Assembly (NCBI GenBank): GCA_008638375.1
Contig: CM018031.1
Span: 59,069,188-59,133,187 of the forward strand
Reading direction: 5' to 3'
Length of the DNA stretch: 64,000 bases
Origin: Nyssa sinensis
Lineage: Eukaryota; Streptophyta; Magnoliopsida; Cornales; Nyssaceae
Shown here one piece after another: positions 35,401 through 48,000 of this stretch. The notes below the pieces were generated by a model, which did not search any database, was not told the origin of the DNA, and worked only from the letters and a program-made list of their open reading frames with translations. Position 1 is the first letter of the stretch, and every line of letters begins with the position of its first letter. The position numbers and the translations under genes were made by a program.

Positions 35401-36062
35401 TTAGTACAATTTGTCTTCCAAGTGGGTGTTTGGCCTTCCAAGAAGGATATTTTACATTAAAATGACCCAAAAAATTTTAAATAAGGGATTATGTTTAAAT
35501 GAAAATAATCAAAAAACTACAACCAGCTATTTACTAACTAATGATATTAAGAGACTCAAAAAGTATTAATTAATAAAATAATCAATCATTAATTTACAAA
35601 AAAATTATTAATCATTAAGTTTCTCAAAGATTTTTATTAACATTTTTTTTTACAAATATATGATTTTAAAATATTAAAATAGGATATTAATACATAACTT
35701 ATAATTTTTTTTATAACTAGAAATTAATATTATTAAAACTTTTTAATATAATACATATTCATATGCATTTATAGTTTCTGTTCTAATAATTAATACTATA
35801 AAAAAATTTAATTACCGAAGTAATAGAATTATTAATTATTTTTAAAAAATAAAATTATTTTTCCAATGAATTTTTATTAGTTTAAAAACAAATTATTAAA
35901 TATTTAATTATTAAAAATATCCATATGGGTTGGTCCAATGTAGGCTCTAAATGGACCCATAAAACACTGGGCTCAAAAGATACAGATCCAACCTACGGAC
36001 GGGCGCTTTGGGCCGATTAGGGCTTAGGCCAGCCCGCCCAAAAAGCAACCCTACTAACAATG

Positions 36063-36212
36063 AGCAATGATCATCAGTGATCCAGCGTGAGCTCGCTAGA
36101 ACTTGCAGGACCGACAGAAAAACCAGTCTCCTCCCAGATTGAGATAATTAGAAAAGCGAGGGCCAAAGTCGACTCCGTCGCTGCAACTGCCACCGCCGCT
36201 GAAAAATTCGAG
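36063..36212 (+). promoter_or_regulatory. Probable 5'-UTR first exon of the UCH gene
   Basis: G/C-richer sequence rich in CGCC and CTCC motifs, ending GAAAAATTCGAG before GTATGG, a plausible donor. It would splice to the acceptor TGCAG at 36671-36675, 21 bases before the start codon. Upstream (35985-36055) lie TGGGCT, TGGGCC and AACCCTA motifs, which are typical of promoters of plant housekeeping genes. Confidence 0.5.
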
Positions 36213-36696
36213 GTATGGTGACTAATTTAAGATTTACTGAACTCCTCAATATTAATTTGGGTGCGCCAAAGTTAGAATTAATTCTGAACTTGTGGTATGG
36301 TTAAAAGTTTAATATTAGTGTGGTTGAATTGTTTCTATGGTACTTTACTTTTGAGTGTAAATCTCCCTAGGCACCTGTTTGTCGTGGTTATTAATAAAAC
36401 TATTATGTTTTATTTGGTTCAGTAATTTACATAAAACTATAATTTGTGCGCATATATATATATATATTTGTAATATTTTGAACTACATTTGTATCAATTC
36501 ATCTGCTAGGGCGACTCTTCTTAAAGAAATTATTGGGTTCGCCTCTGAGTTAGTGACCATATATTGATGAAAAATTGACAAGCAGTCTGTGAAACAATAC
36601 TTTAATTATGCATAGATTTAGTTTCTGCAAATTTTGGTAATTATATATGTTAATGCCTTTATTTTCTTGTTGCAGCATATATATAGATTTGCCATC

Positions 36697-39600
36697 ATGT
36701 CTTGGTGTACAATCGAGTCCGATCCTGGTACGGTTTTATTTTATTTTTTATATTGTAAGAATGCTTCGGGAATCATCATTGATCATGGGCGTGTTTATTT
36801 TCTTTTTGGAAGATCAGCACATTGCTTTGTTTTTTCTTTCTTAATGGGGACATGAATCTAAGGATTTTTTTTAAGCCTTGTAACCAGGGAGCCAGAAAAA
36901 ATATAGGGGTGGGGGGTGGTGAGGGATTTTTTCTCAATTTGGGAGGAAAATTTTAAGGACATTTTTTTTTCTTAAATTTTCTCATGTATATTATTATCTT
37001 TGCATACACTAATATACATTATATTTTTTATTTTAAATGTTACGTCGTATGTAATTTCCTTTTTTGTTGAGTTTATTTTGTAGTATAATATATAACATGT
37101 GGAAGTCTTGGTAAAGGATTCAGGGTGGAGAAAATTAAATTTGTCAAAAATAATTATTTTGAATGGTTGAATAAGGTTTTTAGTACATTGATTAGTATGT
37201 ATATATGGTTTTATTTTTTTGATAGGTAAATCTCTCTCACACACACACACTCTGCCCCTTAAGGGGTTTTGAACCCTCAACCTCCCCACCTCCCATATGG
37301 GGAGGTAGAGGAGGTACCAACTAAGTTAGAGCTTATTGGTGTATGTATATATGATATTTGACACACATTCATTGACTTTCTACATTGTGTACTCAGACTA
37401 TATGCATCTTTTTGTAATATGGTGAATCTTAAATTGTTACTATCTATTTTAATATTTTCCAAAGTTTCATAAAGGATTTTAGATGGTTTGCAATTAATGT
37501 CCATTATTTTTTCATAATATTTCCAATATGCGATCTCTGCTGATATCTCTATCGATATCTTTATATTTTGAAACTGCGAGATACAAGTCAATATCGATTT
37601 TTTATTCACTGTTATTATGGGATTGTATCGGATATTCAAATGTATAATATCTAAACCTATGAGATCAATTGATCCATCAAAGCTGTAATGTATCAAGGAA
37701 ACTACTGATAAAAATAAAAATCCTTGGGGGGGGAAGGGGGGATAATAATTGTTTTCAAATAGTTTATTTATCTATCCCTTTCCGTGGCAGCAAAAACTAG
37801 TAGATAAGAATTACAGAATCAGCCCACCCTTTTATAGAAGGTTTCTTGCTGTTGACTATCTCTATTGCCCTTGGCCCCTTACACAAGGCCTTCCATGATT
37901 TTTGTCAATAGTTTCCTTTATTCATCCCTTTCTGTGGCAGCAAAAACTAGTGGATAAGAATTATAGAATCACCTCACCATTTTTGTAGAAGGTTTCTTGC
38001 TGTTGACTATGTCTTTGTTGCCCTTTCACAAGGCATTCCTCCTTCTTATTGCTAAGGGCTAGCTTAGTGCACGAGGCTCCTACCACTGGGATCTTTCGAA
38101 CCTTGACCTCTAGGCCACAATGATCATCGTAGAGTACACACACGCCCATGTATGTACTGAGCACCATATGTTGCTTATGTTCATTGCTGGATTCTTAACT
38201 TTTGAAATGTACTCTTTAAATACTTTTTTTAACCTCATGGATATTGGAATAGGAACTGGGAAAATTTTTTAAGGTTTAAGTAGGTTGATTTGTCAAGTAC
38301 TTTCAGACTTTCAGTTGGGGTGATGTGGCTGCCTCTAGACAGTCTCTCTTCCAATTGCCAAGCTTTGTTCGATCATTTTTATCATGTCATCCCAAAGGGT
38401 TTTGCTTCACTGCTTGAAACAGATGAAGATCTCGGTAGGTCCATATGCTGGTATTAAGGTATCTCCCTGCAAGAAGTTCCTTGTGAAGGCCCCAATAGTA
38501 GCTTTCCCCAATCCCACACACTTTAATTGTCCTTGTTTTATGTAAAGCCAAAAATTTGTCATATTATCTTTTTGCTTTCTCTCAAATGCATTTGGACTGA
38601 ATTTCTTTGCAATTAATCCATTTTCTAAAATGCTTTTAGATTTGAAACAGAACTATGGATTTAAGGACAGAGAATGCATATGTATTAATTTAATACTTTT
38701 TTGGTGTTTTCACACACATTTGATAAGTTGGTGTTTTCATTACATCTTAGTGGACAAGCTCTTAACTTGAGTGGTATCTCTTACCAATTCTAGAGGGGGA
38801 GGTGCAAGGTTCAAGTCTAGGTTGGGACACGAGGTTGTGTGTCTTGTATTTATCCCCCCACTGTAACCCCAACCCCAACCCCGAAATCAAAAAAGGGAGG
38901 GGGGGGGGATCTTGATGGTTTAAATCTAATGTGCTGAAAGAAACTCGGTGCCTTTTTTACTTATAAAAAAAAAAAAGATTAGTGCCTTTTTTTTTGGGTG
39001 CCCATCACGTGAGAAATTATGTTTGATGATTTGAAGCCATGAAGGCAGTTCAAAGGGCACATACATCCATGACGAGTATGGCTATGAAGCCTTTATTGTC
39101 TATGCTGCCATATGTAGCTAGTATAGCTGTCGCATCTATGGAGCCAAGTTAAGAAGCACGGATATGGATACGGGACACAGATATGACACGACATGGATAC
39201 ATGGATATGGTACTTTTCAAAAAAAGTAGGACATGAATACGTCAAAGATACGTTGAATATATATTTTTATATGACTATATAACAAAAAATTAATAGTATT
39301 TCAATCAAAATTGGCATCGAAACATAAGTTCCCAAACCTCTTTAGTATCGCTTTGGATGAGGAAGCGGTTGTGGCTGATTGTATTGATCTTGTGGGTGGT
39401 AAATGAGTTTGGAGTCCAAAGTTCAAGCAATTTTTTTATTGGGATCTTGGTGAGGTTGTTGAGATCACGACTTTATTGAGTAGGGTGGACCTTCGGGATG
39501 ATAGGAAGGATGCAATTAATTGAAAAGGAAACAAAGATGGGGTCTTCACGGTTCGGTCATTCTATAAGCATTTGGTGGTTGGAAAGGAATCCTCCTTTCC

Positions 39601-42600
39601 ATGGAGATTGATGTGGAAGTCTAGAGTTCCAATGAAAGCCGTTTTTTTTTGCTTGGGAAGCGACGAGGATATCACTTTTCAAGTCGTTGTGCTCTATGCA
39701 AAGAAAATGAGGAAACAGTGGATCACTTGTTGGTATACTGCCAATTTACATGGGATGTTTGGAACTTACTTTTTAGCATTTTTGGTTGTTCATGGGTTAT
39801 GCCGGCGAAAATGAAGCATTTGTTGTTGGGGTGGAGATACAGGAAGATCCGGAAGGTGTTGAAGATTGCATGGAACATGGCTCCCGTATGTCTTGTGTGG
39901 TGTATATGGAGAGAGAGGAATTGTAGAGTGTTTGAAGGGGTGGAATTTCCCCCTTGGAAATTGAAAGATGCTTTTTTGAGAACTTTGTATTAAAGAAGAG
40001 TTTTCTATGTATTTAGATAGGCTTGTAGATTTTTTGGGGGATCTTAGGCTATGATTTTGTAGACGATCCATTTTTTTTGTATAGTTTGGGGTGCATTTCT
40101 CGGGCCCCTTGTGATTAATATAAAGGAGTCATTATTACTGATAAAAAAAAAACACAAATTGCGGCAATATTATTAATATATCAAACTAGCAAAGTTGTTA
40201 AATTAAAATTTAAGAACATCATTTAATTTTCAATATTCATGATTCAAGTTTCAAAAATATTTGTCAAATACTATATGAATATGTGTGTGTGTGTATAAGT
40301 GGAGAAGAAAAAGAGGGGAAAAATTCAAATAAAAAAAAATCCAAAAATCTTGCCCCCAACAAGTCCGTAACGTGTTCGAGCATGTTTGTGTCTGACACGG
40401 ATACGTGAGGCAAAATGGATTGTTCGTGCTTTGTAAGAGTCAAGGTTCAAAAGGCCAAGTTATGTAAGAAGGGATGGAGTAGTTGGGTCCCTATCTTGGT
40501 TGGAGAAAAGCATTCATGATGCCTTATTCTCTGAACAGATGGCGTGAAGACTAATGAAGTTCATTTCTATTGAAATCATGTCCTTCGACATGAGGTTGGG
40601 CCTTGGAGGTACTAAACCTTAAAGAATGGAAAGAAAAGAGAGGGGGGGGGGGGGGGGGGTTAAGATCTCTCTCTATGGACAGGAAAGCTGAGTGGTTTCC
40701 ACAAGTCATGGGGGATGTTACTTTATCTTACATGATATTTTGCCAAACTCCTTTGTGTATAAATTGGAATTACATGTAATCAACTTTTTTATCTGTCATG
40801 AAAAAAATAAAATAAATTTTTTTACCCCGTATCATGAGGATTCCCATAAAAATTTCTGGTTGTGTTGACTTTAGCACATAAACCTATGGAAGTCCACAAC
40901 CACCCACCACACACACACAAGCAACTTCAGGGTGAAGGCAAAACTTACATTAGATATTTGCCAAGAAATGGAGCATGTATCATCTGTTCAGTTCTTAATA
41001 CTTACTTTTGATATATTCTCTACATTTTGAGCAACGAATATGATATTTTTGTTTATTACCTTTGTGCATCTATTTTGATAGGTTCGACACATAGTTTTAG
41101 TTAATCTTTATTGTTGAAACTCTTGGTTTCTATTTCAGGTGTTTTTACAGAACTTATACAGCAGATGCAAGTAAAAGGCGTGCAGGTAAAGTTTGGATTT
41201 ATATAATTTTATTTGTTTCTTGTGCCAATTTTGTGTCATGGTTTGAGAAATCCTTGTTATGGTGCAGGAGTGTTTTGTTTGCTGCCAAATATTAAATGCA
41301 CAAGGACAGAATGCTCCTTAAAACTGTTTTTTGCAATATTTTATGCCCTTCAATTTACGGTATTGTGATAATTAACCATGTCTAGCCATGTTGATTTATT
41401 GAGCTTGTGGTTAATCCTTCACTAGGAAAATTGTTTCACCTTTTCCATTTTTTACCTGCACTAGCCCAACCGCCTAAGTAATAATGATTATAGTTGAAGC
41501 ATTATGTGTGTTTGTGTTTGTGTGGTTTCTTGTATTGACATGGGGAGTTGTTTCATCGTTTGATGCTTGATCAAGCTTCGTCTGCCATCCAAAACTCAAA
41601 ATGGTGTAAATGTGATCCACAGGCCAAAAAATATGGCTAGAACTCAATATCATGCTCGCAAAGGTGGACAATCCTTCAATGAAGACCTAACAAGAGGCTG
41701 AATTTTAACACACCCAAGATCCTTAAAGCCAAGCCTCTCAAGTCTGTATACAGTGTTGGGGAGAAAGCCTTGTCGAATAAGGCTGTAGGGTTAAGTGAAG
41801 TGAAAGCTAAGTTGACCATTGTGGAGACTGGGGAGCTTAGAATGGTGGTCTGTGGTGTGGAATTTTTTGTTAATTACCTCTATCTGAAGACAATGATGTA
41901 AAAGCCTTATAGAATAAGGCTGTAGGGTTGAGTAAATTGAAAGCTAAGTCGACCATTGTGGAGACTGGAGATTTGTGGTGTGGAATTTTTTGTTAATTAC
42001 CTTTATTTGAAGATGATGTGTAATTTTGTTATGTCCTTCATTCCCATTTTGAGACAATCTTAACCCCAAAGAGACATACATACATGAGAGAGAGAGATTA
42101 GCTTAACCTTGACGGTTACTTCCTAGTTTGCCAATTTTCTTTTCTCCATCCAAGTCGTCGTCAGTGGCTAAAAAACTAGTGACGACGTTGACAGATTTTT
42201 CTATGATTTGGGAAAATTGGGACTGAAAAAGTGAAGTTTAGATGATCTTGCTAGTTCTATGCATGCATGTGTGCATTTTTAATGAAGCTCATGGTTTTTA
42301 CCCCGTCCTTGGGTGAGCCTTTAACTGGTTGCCATATTAAGTTTTTGGCCTATATGAATAATGCTTAGTAACTCCACTACTTTTACCATCAAATGGGAGT
42401 TGGACGAAGGGGAAAAAGTGTAGAGCTTCTTAAATTGATGGATAGAGTCATAAGTATTTGTCTTTACTTATCAAAAAAAAAAAAAAAAGAGTCATAAGTA
42501 TTTGTTTTGGCTTCATTTCATCTCTTTTGCAAATTCCTAGTAGTTTGCTTAGCATAGTTTTTGATTTGTTGCTCAATGGGCTTTTTGTTTTGTTGGCTTT

Positions 42601-45579
42601 AGTTTCGGTCATTTTGGCCTTTGTTGCTTCCCCCCTTTCCTCTAGGCCCCCAACTTTCTTTCTTATAATAAATTTGTTGTTAGAAAAGTAAAAAGTTTAA
42701 TATCCAGCAAACAATGCATCCTTTTTCTAAAAAGCTTTTAAGGTTAAATTGTAGTTTATTGTTCATTCAAATTGTTTTGGGGGACTTTTAGAAGCCGCTT
42801 CGGCATAGAATGGATTCGTCCTGTTTCCTAACATTTGATACAAGTTGGGCCTTGACCACAATGGTGTCACATAATCAGTCATAAGATTTCATGAAATCTA
42901 ATTATAATTTTGAAGATGAGGGCTGCCATTTCTTGTAACTGTCCCATCCAAGCCGATGGATTTGTGCAAAGTTATATTTAGACCTCAATGGAGCAGTCTT
43001 TCCAATGGAACATCAAATAGTGCCCCCTCCCTTTTTCCACTTTCTTATGTCATTTATTTGAAGAATTTTTACAATTTCTATCAGTGGATGTGGAAACTTC
43101 AATTGTTTTCTGAAAGAAAGAAAAAAAAAAACCTTAGGATCAAACTTGTAATATTATCGTGTGCTTGACGTAAACCCCCCCCCCCCCCCCCCCTCTTCCA
43201 AACAAAAAAAAACATGCACACAAAAAGGTGGAGGTACTGTCTTTTGGACATAGATGGACAAGCTGTTTGGTGCTATATTTGGGTTGGAGGTCTTTTTTAA
43301 AGTTGTTGCCATATTCAACACTTTTTTCGCACTTCTCGATTGAAATTAAGAAAGAATTTTAATGGTTTGTTCTGGAGTCTGGACTAATCATGAACCTGAG
43401 TTTGTAATCATCTTGAAATTGAGTCTTTATGATGTAGCTTTGAGTTTTTGAATTGATTTTTTAGACATGGGTGGTAATTTATATTTTAGGTATTTTAATT
43501 TAGTGTTGTAACCTTATGATGTTGGGGTGTTCACATTACTTAACTGATCACATGCTATGCACATTACTTTTAGTGACTACGTGACATGGCACTTGGAAGT
43601 TAGAAACCTTAAGGTGGCTGCTGCCGTTCTCTCCTCTTTTTTCATCCTTCTTCTTCTTCTCTTGTGGTTATTGGTGATCAGAGCATTCTCAACACCACAT
43701 GTTGCTCGTTCCGTACTTGAGGAGGCTTCCTGTTCTTGATAGGATTTTACCTTTCTCTATTTTCAATATCTGCCGACTTTTCCCCCCTACTGCTTTCTTC
43801 TTTCCCTCCATATCGTGGTTGACTAGAATTGCATAATATTCTGAATTTCGAATCTAACTGGACCTTTGTTGATTGGTTTGACTTAGATTCTGGCTCTATA
43901 GTGGAGAATTACACCTTTTATATATCATTGCTTATAGTTAATATTTTTTGTCCCTTTTCATAAATTTATTGTGTTTGTAGTTTGTTTAGTATTGACAGTA
44001 GTTGTATTTTATCAAGCCTTATTTAATAAAGTTCATTTAGCAAATTAAGCTTCGTTAGATTTGAATTTTCCTATGTTTTTGTTTGGTGTTCATGCATGTT
44101 AAACTGATTGGTAGGTTAAGTTTGGCACACAAAGTTCTCCATTATCTTTGGAAATTTAAGTGACCCTAGAGCTGCATTACTTGTTCAACATGCTGGTCAC
44201 ATGACTAAGTCAACTTGAGCTGGATATGGAATTGAAAGAGTCAGATTTGGGTCACTATTTCCTTTTGACTCTCAAACGCTACTATTAAGCTAATCATTTC
44301 ATTTTAAATATACGTTGTTTGCCTGTGTACTTGTTATAAATATATGTTCATTTCACTTAACCACCTTCTTATCTTTAATGGATGCCATTATCATGCAATG
44401 TTTTCAAGCAGGTCGAGGAGTTGTATTCATTGGACCTTGATTCTCTGAACAATCTTAGGTAAATTGTTGATCCCAGTTGAAGTTTGACTGTGCTTGTACT
44501 TATTTACGTTTATATGATTCTACATATATGTACATGAATGCTTGTGTGTGTGTGTGTGGTTGTGGTTGTGGTTGTGGATGTCCTTGTTTTTTCTCTACTT
44601 TACAGGCCAGTATATGGGTTGATATTCCTTTTTAAATGGCGTCCGGGGGAAAAAGACGACCGCATTGTAATTAAGGATCCAAACCCAAACTTGTTTTTTG
44701 CCAGCCAGGTCAGTGTCTGTGAAATCTGTACATGCACTGGACTTTCCGGGGGGAAAAAGAAGTGGTGAACTTTTGTAATGTTACTGTTTTTTATCATTGC
44801 AGGTTATTAATAATGCATGTGCAACCCAAGCAATATTGTCTATTCTTATGAACTGTCCAGATGTTGATATTGGTCCTGAATTGTCAGCATTGAAAGAATT
44901 CACTAAGAACTTTCCGCCTGAGCTTAAAGGCTTGGCAATCAATAATAGTGAAGCCATTCGAACTGCCCATAATAGTTTTGCAAGACCTGAACCTTTTGTC
45001 CCCGAGGAGCAGAAGGCTGCTGGAAAAGATGATGATGTGTATCATTTTATAAGCTATTTACCCGTTGATGGTGTGCTGTATGAGCTTGATGGATTGAAGG
45101 AGGGGCCCATTAGCCTTGGGCAGTGTGCTGGTGGGCAAGGTGATATGGATTGGTTGCGGATCGTGCAGCCAGTGATTCAGGAGCGCATTGAGAGATATTC
45201 CAAAAGTGAGATAAGATTCAACCTCATGGCTATAATAAAGAACAGGAAGGAGATGTATACTGCTGAACTCAAGGAGCTTCAAAGGAGGAGGGAACGTATC
45301 TTGCAGCAGCTGGCTGCTTTGCAGTCGGAGAGACTGGTGGATAGTACCAATGTAGAAGTGCTGAATAAATCACTTTCGGAAGTGAATGCTGGGATTGAGG
45401 GTGCAACTGAGAAGATATTAATGGAGGAGGAAAAATTCAAGAAGTGGAGAACAGAAAACATCCGTAGGAAACATAATTACATACCTTTTTTGTTTAACTT
45501 CCTCAAGATTCTTGCTGAAAAGAAGCAGTTGAGACCTCTTATTGAAAAGGCCAAGCAGAAAACAAGCAATCCTAGATGA
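36697..45579 (+). CDS. UCHL5: Ubiquitin carboxyl-terminal hydrolase, UCH37/UCHL5 type
   Basis: Five coding exons: 36697-36727, 41139-41185, 44412-44458, 44606-44708, 44803-45579 (stop TGA). They join in phase to 334 residues with no internal stop, close to the family length (human UCHL5 329). The N-terminus '[17 protein letters not shown]' is the standard start. Catalytic residues of peptidase family C12 are all present with the right spacing: Gln76 (FFASQ), Cys82 (NNACATQ), His157 (VYHFISY), Asp172 (YELDGL). A charged coiled-coil-like stretch (about 215-290) leads to the C-terminal ULD-like region '[16 protein letters not shown]', which in animals binds the proteasome receptor Rpn13. It should cleave ubiquitin from conjugates at the proteasome or in chromatin complexes; the partner in plants is inferred. 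Introns 1 and 2 are long and repeat-laden. Confidence 0.95.
37215..37345 (-). repeat. tRNA-derived SINE-like copy 2
   Basis: On the minus strand 'TAACTTAGTTGGTACC' (box A-like) and 'GGTTCAAAACC' (box B-like) precede a GTGTGTGTG run and an A-rich end, the same arrangement as at 1660-1790. It lies in the first coding intron of the UCH gene. Confidence 0.5.
37761..38039. repeat. Tandem duplication (about 150-bp period)
   Basis: Copies at 37761-37894 and 37910-38039 share CCGTGGCAGCAAAAACTAGT-type sequence, GAAGGTTTCTTGCTGTTGAC and ACAAGGC-TTCC with scattered differences. Immediately followed at 38055-38125 by a piece resembling the Au-SINE head and box B region. Confidence 0.8.
38755..38890 (+). 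repeat. tRNA-derived SINE-like copy 3
   Basis: Plus-strand copy with 'TAACTTGAGTGGTATC' (box A-like), 'GGTTCAAGTCT' (box B-like) and a GTGTGTCTTG segment before a C/A-rich tail. Confidence 0.55.
39310..40151 (+). mobile_element. 5'-truncated LINE (L1-type) fragment with poly(A)
   Basis: It carries the C-terminal reverse-transcriptase tail ('[20 protein letters not shown]') and then the zf-RVT zinc-binding region ('[19 protein letters not shown]', about 39686 on) with its CxxC and HxxxxC residues and the conserved '[12 protein letters not shown]'. Frameshifts near 39650 split it. The 3' end is an A run at 40142-40151 after AATATAAAGGAGTC, as expected for target-primed insertion. It sits in the first coding intron of the UCH gene, in sense orientation. 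Inactive. Confidence 0.8.
40644..40661. repeat. Poly(G) run
   Basis: An uninterrupted G tract of about 18 bases, GAGAGG before and TTAAG after. The length in the assembly may be unreliable. Confidence 0.85.
41765..42018. repeat. Tandem duplication in UCH intron (about 137-bp period)
   Basis: Copies 41765-41896 and 41902-42018 share GAATAAGGCTGTAGGGTT, GACCATTGTGGAGACTGG and GTGGAATTTTTTGTTAATTA. The second lacks a block after GAGACTGG. Confidence 0.85.
43173..43192. repeat. Poly(C) run
   Basis: About 19-20 consecutive C bases in the UCH second coding intron. Potential indel hotspot. Confidence 0.85.
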
Positions 45580-47284
45580 AGACTGTTCTCTTTTCTCTGG
45601 TTAGCTGAAACACAGGTTGATGGATCTTTTCTGATCTTCTGGACTGTTAACCAAAAAATTAAATGTTTTAGGACGTATTATGCTTTTCTTGCCATGTTTC
45701 TATGAATTTCTAGGTTATGTGAGGTCATTGGACATGTTTTATACTTTCTATTTCATCATACCGAAACGGATGCCTGAACCTATATGGTTACTTTCTTAAG
45801 ATGATTTAGCATGTTCATAACTTCCAATGAATACTTTTATGTCCTTAATGAAGTTATGAGAACAGCTTGTAATCACAACATCAATTGACAATATCTTCAG
45901 GAGATTTCTGCAAGCATAGTTGGGAAATTCTTTTGGGGTTGGTTCACCATCCTCCCTGAAAACAAGCCCTTGCTAGAACTTGATCACTTTCTTCGCTTAC
46001 CATATTGTGAAGAAAGATAATCCGAGGGAGAGATCGTCGCATCAATTATGAAATAACCCTTTCTGTGGCAGGGGTAGGAAGAATGGCATTCGGCATTCTT
46101 GAAAATGCAATCCTCAGGTAACAGTGAATCCCTTTAAATTTCTTCAAAGAAATACAATGCACATTTTCAAACCATTATACTTGGGTTATCCAACTTGGAA
46201 TGAGTTGTTGCTTCTGTTGATTTTGGGTGACTGATTGCGTCTTTAGTTCTCCGAATTTGATATGTTTTCCTGATCACGTTGCTAGTGTCCGAATCTGTTT
46301 TGCTATTATATGGTTTTACAAAATCTGGTTGAAGGAACAAAGGGTTGATTAGTTTGGTGGCTCAATCTCTTTTCACAATTGTATTTCAGTCTGCTCTTAT
46401 CTTCTGCCAGAATGGAGAATGGGAGGCCACATTTTTACAGGATACCTTCCCTTCAAAGGCTAAAAAACTTTTCTACTGACCAAAAGAATAAGAGGCTGTT
46501 GGGTCTTTTGATGTAGCTTCTTCCAAAATGGAAGCCCTTGCATTTATGTATGCTATGTAAAGCCTCCTTTTCATCTCATTATATTTGCTTTTACCGAGTT
46601 TTGGAAGGTTTTAGGCTTTAATTGTTGTGCCGCTCTTTTTTATATACAGATTTGCCTCCTCAAACACCTTTTAATACAATTCTATACTTTATATATATAT
46701 ATATATATATATTCAGGTAACAAGAACTCATTCATTGACCACTTAACCATCTATAACACTGTCTGCAAACAGATCTCCAATATATACATTCCGTCTTCCT
46801 CTTGAGGAAAATGAAGCTCCTCGCTGCTTCAAGAAGACAGGCCTATTGAGGAAAATGGCTTATCCTAATAAGCTCATGAGAACCAATCCACCAAATACCA
46901 AGCTTTCTGTAATGGGTTTTCAAGGCTGAGAAGTCCCATTTTTTAAACTAAATGAAATTCAACATTCCCATCCATTCAACTCAAATCATTCCCAATCCAG
47001 GCCCAGCCCACAAGTTCAACCTCCAATCGAACAAAGATCTTGGATTTTTTTTTTTTTTTTGTGATAGTTTGACTGACCTGGACATTCTCCGTGACATTTA
47101 TAGAATTGTTGAGAAAGGAACATTAATGAAAAATATAAAATTATTATTTTATTTTTAAAAATAATTATACTAACTTTTTTTTTTGTAATATCTTATAATT
47201 ATAGGAACCTCTCCTATGAATTTTGAAAATATATTTCTTTTTCTTTTTTATAAGTATCTCGAATTTGAAACTTATATTCACAGT
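45580..47284. other. UCH 3' UTR and spacer
   Basis: The first few hundred bases are presumably UCH 3' UTR. An (AT)n run lies at 46691-46712. A protein-like stretch occurs on the minus strand at 46743-46919 (listed separately). No other gene supported. Confidence 0.5.
46743..46919 (-). pseudogene. Unidentified coding-like fragment with one internal stop
   Basis: One minus-strand frame reads 'KPITESLVFGGLVLMSLLG', a stop TAA at 46862-46860, then 'AIFLNRPVFLKQRGASFSS' and 'RRNVYIGDLFADSVIDG' to a stop at 46743. A hydrophobic segment followed by a basic stretch and a clean C-terminal half look more like decayed coding DNA than chance. I cannot name a family and no splice partners were found. Confidence 0.22.
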
Positions 47285-47290
47285 AAAGAT

Positions 47291-47792
47291 TAGAAATGAT
47301 AACGGGGCGAGGTGCTCCTTTCCTAGTTCCGACCTCGTTTATATTTTCTAATTCCCAATCTCGTCCCACCCTGTCTAGAGCTTCAACCTGACTCCGACTC
47401 CAACTCCAACTCCGTTTACATTCTCAAAAGCCGCCCCGCCTCGAATCTCAATTATTTTTTTTCTAAAGTAAGTTAAAACTTTTATTTAGGGTAGGAAAAT
47501 TAAAATTTTATTACCAAAATAACTAATACAATAAAAAATTAATGAGTGTGATATGAAAAATCTTAGAACTAATTTTTTATAGTGTAGTTTATTGATAAAT
47601 ATAGTATATATAAAAATTAAAAAAATAATAATATATAAATGGGACAGAAGTCGGGGCGGAGTGACCATCTTTGAAACTTGTCCCGAATTTGATGGAATTT
47701 TAAAAGCTTCAACCTGATCTCGTTTATGAATTCTCGTCCCATTAGAGGAGGGATAGAACAAGTCTGACGAGACAGAACAAATTACCACTCCT
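47291..47792. mobile_element. TAGGGATGGCAA-family element, decayed
   Basis: Left end AAATGATAACGGGGCGAGG and right end ACAAATTACCACTCCTAAT are imperfect inverted repeats. Subterminal 'CTCGTTTATATTTTC' and 'CTCGTTTATGAATTC' words echo the 30809-31222 copy. Confidence 0.45.
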
Positions 47793-48000
47793 AATAAAAT
47801 TGATATTTAATATTGTCTTCCCACCTGTTTTCACCAAGATCAAAATGGTATTAATTATTTCTAGTAGAAAAGGGGACAAAAATTTGATAGTTGAAGATAA
47901 AAACATTTTAAATGGAATAAGATGGTCCATATCCCAATGGAAGTGCATGATACACCTCACTTATTGGATACATTAATTTAACAACTATGTAAAAAATTAG

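Larger units (their letters stand above)
30236..36062. other. AT-rich gene-poor spacer
   Basis: Almost 6 kb of AT-rich DNA with several short elements (listed separately) and no supported gene. Short frames at 32680-32997 (-), 33700-33912 (+) and 34373-34768 (-) show no recognisable domain; the last has a Pro/Ser-rich stretch followed by 'VLDPLKLDELRKGLGIITRS' and could be decayed transposon coding sequence. Confidence 0.5.
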
